Assembly (NCBI GenBank): GCA_014529385.2
Contig: CM043966.1
Coordinates: forward strand, 101,909,587-101,973,586
Direction of reading: 5' to 3'
Length of the DNA: 64,000 nt
From: Adiantum capillus-veneris
Taxonomy: Eukaryota; Streptophyta; Polypodiopsida; Polypodiales; Pteridaceae
The notes under the pieces were generated by a model. It made no database searches. It saw nothing but the letters and a program-made list of their open reading frames with translations, and had not been told where the DNA came from. The position numbers were made by a program, and so were the translations under genes. This document shows positions 55,269 through 64,000 of this stretch, one piece after another (position 1 is the first letter of the stretch; every line of letters starts with the position of its first letter).

Positions 55269-56143
55269 TGTGAGCGGGATGGAAACACACAGAACGCCTC
55301 TATAATGACCCGACACACACTCTTGAAATGATACACACACACACACTATGGGGCACCACTCGGCTTACACAATCCACTGGGCCGAGACAGGGAATACACC
55401 AATGGAGTGAGAGGAGAGAGACTTCCCACTTGCCCACTCAACACAGAGACACACACACACACACACCCAAAAAACTCAGCTCAAAAGAGGAGATTTTCTG
55501 ATGTTTAGATACAAATGAGCTTGGGCCTGAGCTTGGGCCAACACCAATGGGGCAAATAGTTTAGACAGTATTGAAGAAATACACCAGATACAACCACAAA
55601 GTTAAGTAGAGGCTTCACTCACTGGAGAAGATTACACAGCAAAAAAAGTAGACAAAGAGTGAGGAATTTGGAAAAATAGACAGCGCCATCGCGTTCGGAA
55701 CGGCCCAAAACCCCAGTCTACAATGTCAAAGTGCTCAAATCCGACCTCGGATGAGCAGTTTACGGCCAAAACAGGCTTCAAAAACCCCAAAAACACAGTT
55801 GTGGCTGTTCCTCCTCTCTTCTCCATGTTTTTTCTGGTCTTCTCTCTGTTTTTTCAGTTTCCACACTTAGCTTTATTACTTGGGCACCCTTGGTCTTTTA
55901 GATGACCTCAAACGGACCCCGAACAGGCCAAAAACTGACCTCGCAGTGCATAATTGTCACCTTTTTGCATCATCCACACACCTGGCACTTAGTTTTTCCC
56001 AATAATGCATCCCGCAACCACGTGAAGTAGCCCCAAAAGTGGTCCTCATTATGACCTTTCTGCATAAGTATCACAAGGAAACACCCACGTCGTGTCCGTA
56101 CTTCTCCGCGTGCAAGTACTGACCCCATTCGACGTCCTGACGC
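55269..56143 (-). repeat. Truncated extra LTR
   Basis: It is the part of the LTR from TGTGAGCGGG to cctgacgc; the remaining approximately 270 bp (cactagatgcc onward) are missing. It is joined directly to the next full LTR at 56144. Because the outer target duplication lies beyond it, it belongs to the same insertion. Confidence 0.88.
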
Positions 56144-57406
56144 TGTGAGCGGGATGAAAACACATACAGCGCCTCTATAACGACCCGACACACACTCTTG
56201 GGAAGATACACACACACACACTATGGGGCACCACTCGGCTTAGACAACACACCTGGCGGAGACAGGGAACACACCTCTGGAGTGAGAGGAGAGAGACTAT
56301 CCGCTTGCCCACTCCACACAGAGACACACACACACTATGGGGCACCACTCGGCTTACACAACACACCTGGCCGAGACAGGACACACACCGATGGAGTGAG
56401 AGGAGAGAGACTATCCACTTGCCCACTCCACACAGACACACACACACACACACACACACACCCAAAAAACTCAGCTCAAAAGAGGAGAATTTCTGATGTT
56501 TAGATACAATAGAGCTTGGGCCAACACCAATGGGGCAAACAACTCACACAATATGGGTAAAAGATACCAGATACAATCACAAACTGGAGAAGAAACTTCG
56601 CTCATAGGAGAAACTTACACAGAAAAACAGCAGGAAAAGAGTGAGGAATTTGGCAAAATGGACAGCACCATCGCGTCCGGAACGGCCCAAAACCCCAGTC
56701 TACAATGTCAAAGTGCTCAAATCCGACCTCGGATGAGCAGTTTACGGCCAAAACAGGCTCCAAAATGAGCAAAAACACACCTGTGGCTGTTCCTCCTCTC
56801 TTCTCCATGTTTTTTCTGGTCTTCTCTCTGTTTTTTTAGTTCCCACACTTAGGTTTTTTAGTTGGGAACCCTTGGCCTTTTAGATGACCTCAAACGGACC
56901 CCGAACAGGCCAAAAACTGACCTCGCAGTGCATAGTTGTCACCTTTTTGCATCATTCGCACACCTGGCACTCAGCTTTTTTCCAATAATGCATCTCGCCA
57001 CCACGTGAAGTGGCCCCAAAAAGTGGTCCTAATGATGACCTTTCTGCATGACTCTCACCAGAAAACACCCACGTTGTGTCCGTTCTCATCCGCGTGCAAA
57101 TATTGACCTCGTTCGCCCTCCTGACGCCACTAGATGCCATCTGACGCACCTGCTGACCTCACGTCGTCGGCCCGTGGATAGCTTCCTCGAGAAGTTTTAC
57201 GCGCTACCAACTCCTCCTTATTGTAGAAAAAACACACTGGTACTGGTAATATTGAAAATTGATGCATTATGCACATGCTGCCCTACCTGTACACATGTGG
57301 GCCCCACATAACCACCTGGCTCTGGAAAATGGGCAATTATTTATTTGATGCACCATGCATGTGTATGTACATATGCGCAATCCCTTGCTCCAAAAAACTC
57401 CTGACA
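56144..57406 (-). repeat. 3' LTR of the TR-GAG element (1263 bp)
   Basis: It is longer than its partner because of an internal duplication of about 110 bp: the ctatggggcaccactcggct to ccactccacacagaga segment occurs at about 56221-56322 and again at 56335-56434. Both contain short (AC)n tracts. Confidence 0.92.
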
Positions 57407-57422
57407 TAATTTGCCCACCCCC
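57407..57422 (-). other. Polypurine tract of the TR-GAG element
   Basis: The minus strand reads GGGGGTGGGCAAATTA just before the LTR start TGTCAG. Confidence 0.7.
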
Positions 57423-57567
57423 TAGCCTGCTAGATCATTCATGATCAGCAGCAACAAAAAGAGATATGAGACTCGCCGCATCACAGGTCTCCTCATCCCT
57501 CACCAACACTCCTTGATCCACATACAGCTCATCCTGCTCGACCATCATCAACCTTGCATGATACAAT

Positions 57568-58597
57568 TTAAGACGCAATCAGTCCACTGGTTCCTTCGTC
57601 TCCCTTAATTTCGATGCCATAATCATTTGACCTAGTTAGCACCTGTCTTGGCAATGGATACATGTCTCCCCCCATCCTTGGTGTCTTATCACATTGCGGG
57701 CTGATGTGGCCCAAGTCTCCACAATTATAACATGTGGGCGTCTGCCTCCAAAACCTACCATTGCTTTGTCCAGCACCATTCCTAGGTCTTTCTTCACCTC
57801 CTGGATGATTCGCAAACCTCCCTCGACCTCGATTATTTCCCACTTGACCTAGCATGTTTAGGCTGAGATTCTTCATTAAATCTACCACTTGCCTCATGTC
57901 TTTCCTTAGCCCATCATCTTGCACTGCTGTAGTGACCACTGCTGGCATAACCTGAGGAGTAATAGAAATCACTAGTTCATGATGAGCCCCTGGCATGCGA
58001 CCTTGTAAAGAGTCCATAGGCTGAAATTCAGACCTCATGGGCAAAGACTCCACCCCTAACTGGCTCACTTTCCTCAACTTCCACTCTTTGTTCCTTGCTA
58101 CCTCCAATGCATCTTCATATTTCCTAGGCTTCTTTAGCTCCACTCTCCAACGTTATATTCTCCCAAAGACCAACCAAGAACCTGTCCTTCTTCATCATGT
58201 CAGGCGGGGATACCTGTGGTGCTAAGGCCTTGCACATCCGCTCCCATGCCAATGAGAACTTACGTATGTACGCATCTATTGGCTCACCTTCTTTTTGCAC
58301 TAAAGCGTGTACTTCTTGCCACACTTTGTCAGGATCTTCTATCTTCACAAACTCCACTTCGAATCCATGCCTTGGATTGTCCCAACTCAATCTTATGGTT
58401 GGATCAGCCATACGCAACTCCTCTTCAAATGCCTTGGACCAAACCCGTGCATCACTCTTCAAACAAATTTGGAGAAGACGTAACATTTGTGCCGGGTCAT
58501 GAATCTGGTTGCTAATATAGGCAACCTCCATCTTTTCCAAAAATTCTTCCACATCTTTATCACTTCTTCCATGAAACTCCGGATAAGAGAAAGCCAT
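57568..58597 (-). pseudogene. Gypsy-type gag with zinc knuckle
   Basis: The ATG at 58597 starts MAFSYPEFHGRSDKDVEEFL. Gag core blocks follow: RLLQICLKSDARVWSKAFEE, VWQEVHALVQKEGEPIDAYI, RKFSLAWERMCKAL, DRFLVGLWENI. A one-base frameshift lies between about 58143 and 58124. The second half has a Gly/Arg-rich stretch (GNNRGRGRFANHPGGEERPR) and one CCHC knuckle, CYNCGDLGHISPQC. It ends at 57568 just before the polypurine tract, so pol is absent by structure, not truncated by the window. Gag forms virus-like particles in the cytoplasm. Confidence 0.9.
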
Positions 58598-58654
58598 GGC
58601 TACCCAAGTTACAATGCTTTGAGAACCCCTTCGAACACATGTGCAAGAACCCAA

Positions 58655-59632
58655 AACTTTTCACTACCCAATCCCCAGAAACTTCAATGGAGCTCAGCTT
58701 TAGATAAGGACAAACACATGCACATCAAATGAGTTTTCATAGTTAATCATCGGAATTACAACAGGCAATGGACATTCTAGGATCTCTCTTAATCTTCTTG
58801 GCCCGAACATAAAGACTATGCGCTGCTGGAAAAAAATCTTCCTGGACACATGAATATTTATCTAGATTGTTTGAGTTAAATGAAATGGAGTGAAGTGAGG
58901 GCCATTTTGATCATCCATTAAAGCCAACCATGCAGCTCCCAAGAAGGCACACCTGTCTTATCCTCTGATTTTGCCAAAATTTCAGCAGCATAACAACATA
59001 AATGCCTTAAAAGACCAAAAGACCAGCCATCATAACTTGGAAAAATGTTGACAGAGTTTCCCCAGAAGTAGAGCAGTGTGAACCCAAAATATAGACTGTA
59101 TATGTATACGTAAACTGCCAACAATAGAACCCGAGCATCAAATAGGACTCACTAGTACATAGCCTATGGCGAGGTCACAAAAAGGGTGCTCCAGCTACAT
59201 GTATCACCGAAAGGATCTCCACATTTGAGAATCCCCCAGCTCAATAAAACCTCACGCTATCGACCCTCACACGAAGGCTAATGCAAATCGCGTATAGTCA
59301 AGTCTCAGAAATGACTATCTTCCAGACCAAGTCTCAGAAATGGATGGGACTGCCAAATAAAACCATATATGGCTCCACAAAGGCGTACCATGGCAGTTTC
59401 CACAAGTAACGTACAATCCAACAGACAATGCGCTCAAACAGGCGCCAAGTGATGCATACCCACAACAACTGCAAGTGACACCACTACTAGTATATCACTG
59501 TACTCCAGCTACCTGTACCTGTGTGAATCACTTTTATTTGTACCTGTACCTGTAACCTGTAACCTGTAGTCTACAACCTGTAATCCCAAATCTCAAAGCT
59601 TGAAGCTCGAAGCAGAAGGTACTCGAAGAAGA
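58655..59632 (-). other. Leader of the TR-GAG element
   Basis: Non-coding sequence between primer-binding site and gag. It contains a small run of acctgtaacctgtaacctgta repeats at about 59540-59575. No open frame of interest. Confidence 0.6.
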
Positions 59633-59650
59633 TCCTCCGTGGGGGCGCCA
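59633..59650 (-). other. Primer-binding site of the TR-GAG element
   Basis: The minus strand reads TGGCGCCCCCACGGAGGA six bases after the LTR. TGGCGCC is a common gypsy primer-binding site start. Confidence 0.82.
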
Positions 59651-59656
59651 AAAGAA

Positions 59657-60803
59657 TGTGAGCGGGATGGAAACACACAGAACGCCTCTATAACGACCCG
59701 ACACACACTCTTGAAATGATACACACACACACACTATGCGGCACCACTCTGCTTACACAATCCACCTGGCCGAGACAGGGAATACACCAATGGAGTGAGA
59801 GAAGAGAGACTTCCCACTTGCCCACTCAACACAGACACACACACACACACACACACACCCAAAAAACTCAGCTCAAAAGAGGAGATTTTCTGATGTTTAG
59901 ATACAAATGAGCTTGGGCCAACACCAATGGGGCAAATAGTTTACAGAGTATTGAAGAAATACACCAGATACAACCACAAAGTTAAGTAGAGGCTTCACTC
60001 ACGAGAGAAGATTACACAACAAAAATAGTAGAAAAAGAGTGAGGAATTTGGCAAAATGGACAGCTCCATCGCATCTGGAACGGCCCAAAACCCCTATCTG
60101 CAATGTCAAAGTGCTCAAATCCGACCTCGGATGAGCAGTTTACGGCCAAAACAGGCTTCAAAAACCCCAAAAACACAGTTGCGGATGTTCCTCGTCTCTT
60201 CTCCATGTTTTTTCTGGTATTCTCTCTTTTTTTTCAGTTTCCACACTTAGCTTCATTACTTGGGCACCCTTGGCCTTTCAGATGACCTCAAACGGACCCC
60301 GAACAGGCCAAAAACTGACCTCGCAGTGCATAGTTGTCACCTTTTTGCATCATCCGCACACCTGGCACTCAGTTTTTCCCAATAATGCATCCTGCAACCA
60401 TGTGAAATAGCCCCAAAAAGTGGTCCTCATGATGAAATTTCTGCATAAGTATCACAAGAAAACACCCACGTCGTGTCCGTACTTCTCCGCGTGCAAGTAC
60501 TGACCCCATTCAACGTCCTGACGCCACTAGATGCCATGTGACGCACCTGCTTACCTCATGTCGTCGGCCCGCGGATAGCTTCCTCAAGAATTTTTATGCG
60601 CTACCAACTCCTCCTTAGTGTAGAAAAAACACAGTGGTAGTGGTAATAGTGAAAATCGTTGCACTATGTACACCCTGTCCTACCTGTACACACGTGGGCC
60701 CCACGTAACCACATGGCTATGGAAATTGGGAAATCCTTTATTCGATGCACCATGCATGTGTATGTACATATGCGCAATCCCTTGCTCCAAAAAACTCCTG
60801 ACA
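59657..60803 (-). repeat. 5' LTR of the TR-GAG element (1147 bp)
   Basis: On the plus strand it begins TGTGAGCGGGATGG and ends CTCCTGACA, followed by gcgg. It resembles the truncated copy at 55269 more closely (gatggaaacacacagaacg, cttgaaatgatac) than the LTR at 56144. Confidence 0.93.
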
Positions 60804-60807
60804 GCGG

Positions 60808-61800
60808 TTTTAAATGAAAAGACTGGTTTACATCAGTAGTAAGAATATTTGAACAAGTTGACACTTATATACCACTGGTATGTACCAAGGACATGTGTTA
60901 ATTTCTTTTAACACTAATTTCTCACTGGTATACATCGTGGTTAAGTGCTCACTTGTAGTGGTTAGGTAAATAACATACCGGTTTTAAATGAAAAGACTGA
61001 TTTACATCAGCAGTAAGAACATTTGCACTGGTTGACACTTATATACCACTAGAACGTACCAACGACATGTGTTCATTTTTTTAACCCTTATTTTTCACTG
61101 GTACACATCATGGGTAAGTGCTCACATGTACTGGTTAGGTAAATAACATACTGGTTTTAAATGAAAAAACTGGGTTACATCAGTAGTAAGAACATTTGCA
61201 CTGGTTGACACTTATATACCACTGGTACGTACCAATGACATGTGTTCATTTTCTTTAACACTTATTTCTCACTGGTATACATCGTGGTTAAGTGCTCACA
61301 TGTACTGGTTAGGTCAATAACATACCGGTTTTAAATGAAAAGACTGGTTTACATCAGCAGTCAGAACATTTTAATTGGTTGACACTTATATACCATTGGT
61401 ACAAACCAAGGACATGTGTTCATTTTTTTAACCCTTATTTTTCACTGGTACACATCATGGGTAAGTGCTCACATGTACTGGTTAGGTAAATAACATACCG
61501 GTTTTAAACGAAAAAATTGGTTTACATCAGCAGTAAGAACATTTGAACTGGTTGACACTTATATACCACTGGTACATACCAAGGGCATGTGTTCATTATT
61601 TTTAACACTTATTTATCACTGGTATACATCGTGGTTAAGTGCTCACTTGTACTGGTTAGGTAAATAACATACTGATTATAAATGAAAAGACTAGTTTACA
61701 TCAACGGTAAGAACATTTGCACTGGTTGACACTTATATACCACTGGTATGTACCAAGGACATGTGTTCATATATACTGGTTTACCTAACCAATTAAGTGA
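60808..61800. repeat. Tandem array, right part, 173-174 bp unit
   Basis: The phrase gttttaaatgaaaa recurs (with small changes) at 60807, 60981, 61154, 61328, 61501 and 61674, giving periods of 174, 173, 174, 173 and 173 bp. Each unit also contains gttgacacttatataccact and cactggtatacatcgtggtt. The array ends about 110 bp before exon 2 of the transposase-like gene. Confidence 0.95.
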
Positions 61801-64000
61801 AAAAACATAGTGGTTTGAAATAAAAATACTGGTTTATAGTAATGTAACAGTTTTCCTCAAAACCTGTAGTTTTCTTCAATGTTCTTTAACCATATATGTC
61901 TTTCATTGTAGGTGGATCTCTTTCTCAACTTCAAAGAACAATACCCTAAAATTGTAATAAGGCAGCGGGCGTTTGAGTACATGAAACCATATTTTGTGCG
62001 GAAATTGAGAGACCGATATACTTGTTGCTGCATTTCACATGTTCAAATGTCCTTCCTAAAGGATGCCATAAATCACATGCGAAGTTCTGTATTCGGTTTG
62101 CATGGAAAAGCTTGCCATTGTCAATGCAACATATGCAAAGACAATGGTGGATGCAAGGCACCAAAAAACCCTATCAAGAGTGTAACAGCCTTATTGGACT
62201 CTATACTGTGTCCTAAATCAGATACGTCCACCTTCCATGCCCTTGCCTGCTTGAGTGGTCAATGTAAAAGGTGTGGCCCGGATAAGTTAGACTTCTGTGG
62301 TGCAGAGGCTGCATTTATTGCTAAAAAGATTGTGGTGAAGATTTTTGAGGACCTAGAAGTAGGAACTGCGCGTGACGGTCTGAAGAAGAAAAGGAAAGTC
62401 TTGTCGCATAAGGAAATATCATGCCAGGATCTCTCAGTCATGTTCAAATACCATCTTAAGAAATACATAATGCATAATTTTGTGTATAGATGGCAAGCAG
62501 AACAATATAAGGAATGTATACAAAGCTTTCCATGCCAGAAGATGTTGTTGTGTCAGTTGTTGACTTTGCTGAAAATTATAGTTTTAAAGAACAAAATGAG
62601 ATTCAGTCCATGCACTGGTATTCAAATCAAGTAACTATTTTTGTGCACATAACATATTTCCGAATTGCAGGTAACGACATCACCCTAGATCAGTATTATT
62701 TCTTTTGTGTTAAGCCTTCAATAATTTCTGATTTTTATATTATGCAGGTGACATCCACAAGACAATTCACTTCTTCATTTCAGATGACAAGCAACATGAC
62801 ACACATTTTGTTCAACACTGTTTTCTGAAACATGTGGAATGGCTAAAGCAATTTGGTCTAAACATAAAACGTCATTGGGTATGGTTTGATGGAGCAGCTT
62901 CACAATTCAAAGCAAGAAGACCATTCTATTTCCTTGCCAGGTATACCATGTTCTAACAAACATTATCTGACGGTGGTTTTAATATAGAGACCTATAATAG
63001 TGGCATTAAAGTTGTAATAAAATGCTTGTCTAACATCAGTAATATTATAATACGTGTTTTTTTTGGTAATTTTATCGTGCCAAGAGTATATTAATCTTCT
63101 TCTATCCATTGAATAAATTGCAGATACAGTGTTTTTACGGGATGGAAAATGTCTTGGAACTTTTTTGGATCCGGACATGGTAAGGGAGAACACGACGGTG
63201 TGGGAGCAGTGATAAAAAGGTCTTTAACTCAATACCAATTGCAGCCAAACTGCCCAAAGATAGACTGTGCTACAGATGTTGTGGCATTATTGAGATGGAC
63301 CTTGTCAGATGGTGCTACAGCCACCTATGCATCCTAGGCCCGTTATGTAAGCATGATTTTTTGGGTGATTGAATTGGGAGATGTGAAAAGGGGAAAAAAT
63401 TGGGATGTGAAGGCTGTAAAAAATACCCGCTCAATGCACTCTGTTTCTTCATATTCAGAGCATGATACAAATGCTTTGAGAACACGTTCACTGTCTTGTT
63501 TCTGTAGTGCATGTAAACAGGAAAAGTGGAGGCGATGTGTGAGCAAGTCACATGTTTCTTTCTGGACATACCTTATTTTGGAGCCTACAGAAGAACGGGA
63601 AGACGATGACGACGAAATAAATGAGGATGCAGCATATAAAGCACACTATGACACCCTCAGTCAAGCTCTTATTGGTGGTGATAATTTTGCTGTTACCGCA
63701 CCAAATGACAATGAAGAAAAAGTGGATTTCTATATAGTGAAATGCACTGCAGCTATTCAAGAGTTTCATTCAGACGCTGAAGATGACTGGGGCAATATCA
63801 TTGGGTGAGGATCCTATGCTTTCAAAGGGTTTTACTATCGTATGATAAATGAGCAGACCTACGAGCTTTTGGACAAAAAGCCAGAGGTGTTCATATAATC
63901 ACATCTTGTTCGGGCAATCAAAATCCCCATGATACCCCATCCCAGCAACTCAAAACTATATACAATATCACTTGATGTCAGTGAGTCTATCTACAATAGT

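Larger units (their letters stand above)
55269..60803 (-). mobile_element. Gag-only LTR element (TR-GAG type) with an extra partial LTR
   Basis: The flanks share gcgg (55265-55268 and 60804-60807; the next base t is also shared). On the minus strand the order is: 5' LTR 60803-59657, primer-binding site at 59650, a 1-kb leader, a gag gene at 58597-57568, a polypurine tract at 57422-57407, a 3' LTR 57406-56144, then a truncated LTR 56143-55269. There is no protease, reverse transcriptase or integrase, so it must have been mobilised by an autonomous relative. Confidence 0.88.
53812..63893 (+). pseudogene. Transposase-like multi-exon gene with DFAENY and DGAASQFK motifs
   Basis: The ATG at 53812 starts MEQESHTICDCSQSHCELCA. 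A frameshift near 53925 and a TGA at 54086 follow, then RAQTTFIEAIRNTIDAIKLP to a donor at 54550/54551. Intron 1 (54551-61911, 7.4 kb) holds tandem repeats and a retroelement. Exon 2 (61912-62670) begins VDLFLNFKEQYPKIVIRQRA, has a Cys-rich part (TCCCISHV, CHCQCNICKDNGGC, CLSGQCKRCG), a frameshift near 62500 and then VVDFAENYSFKEQNEIQSMH (Asp at 62562). Exon 3 (62748-62940) has FISDDKQHDTHFV and WVWFDGAASQFKARR (Asp at 62888). Exon 4 (from 63124) has NFFGSGHGKGEHDGVGAV, an in-frame TAG at 63335 and an acidic tail to 63806. A possible last piece runs to 63893. The two Asp motifs fit an RNase H-fold DDE transposase; similar proteins are, as I recall, common in invertebrates. The superfamily is not assigned. 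Confidence 0.7.

Noticed and set aside
55269-60803. Reading the TR-GAG element on the plus strand because its LTRs show TG..CA there
   Set aside because: TG..CA reads the same on both strands; gag, primer-binding site and polypurine tract all fit only the minus strand.
60808-61800. CRISPR-like array
   Set aside because: Units are contiguous 173-174 bp tandem repeats without spacers, in a plant intron.

Overview
The window is nuclear DNA of a land plant with a large, repeat-rich genome. The evidence is the set of plant-type mobile elements (Copia, Ty3/gypsy, CACTA), spliced genes with GT..AG introns, a fragment of a plant clock pseudo-response regulator and a fragment of a plant LRR receptor kinase. 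A seed-free vascular plant such as a fern is my guess, but nothing in the sequence proves it. Nearly all coding sequence belongs to mobile elements or broken gene pieces. I found no rRNA, tRNA or CRISPR array.

Layout. 1-10.5 kb: an (AC)n tract; a dispersed repeat (called repeat X here) split by a solo LTR at 1747-2911; a broken fragment of a PRR clock gene on the minus strand (4968-5620); a decayed unrecognised gene (6042-6774); a 250-bp tandem duplication (7002-7520); and an orphan Copia gag (9589-9900). 10489-15958: a complete Copia element with unusually short 143-bp LTRs and the target duplication ccaac, inserted in an inverted copy of repeat X. Its single reading frame carries three stop codons. 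16.9-20.8 kb: a CACTA (En/Spm) TNP2-type transposase on the minus strand.

21.2-41.6 kb is the most interesting part. It holds three genes: a broken transposase-like gene (+, 21214-23791); gene A (-, 28109-23899, three exons, open for 448 aa, unrecognised), lying tail to tail with the transposase only 107 bp away; and gene B (+, 39300-41568, five exons in phase). Gene B encodes a histone H3/CENH3-like domain with an ARTKQTTRK N-terminus, then a Ulp1-like (C48) cysteine protease, then a long Ser-Pro/Lys-rich tail. One in-frame TAG separates the histone part from the protease part. Genes A and B diverge from a region carrying repeated ACGACGCGAT/ATCGCGTCGT motifs. A 10-kb Ty3/gypsy element (28600-38597) split that region, and an LTR-like sequence sits in the first intron of gene A. 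Without these insertions the three genes would fit in about 8 kb, so they may form one multi-gene DNA transposon; this is inference.

41.9-53.5 kb: a 5'-truncated Copia element, a receptor-kinase fragment, microsatellites, a 23-G run, a near-perfect 42-bp palindrome, several unrecognised coding-like stretches and a chromovirus integrase tail. 53.8-63.9 kb: a second, multi-exon transposase-like pseudogene with DFAENY and DGAASQFK motifs. Its 7.4-kb first intron contains a 173-174 bp tandem repeat, into which a gag-only LTR element (TR-GAG, 55269-60803) is inserted. Its LTR family is the one that left the solo LTR at 1747-2911.
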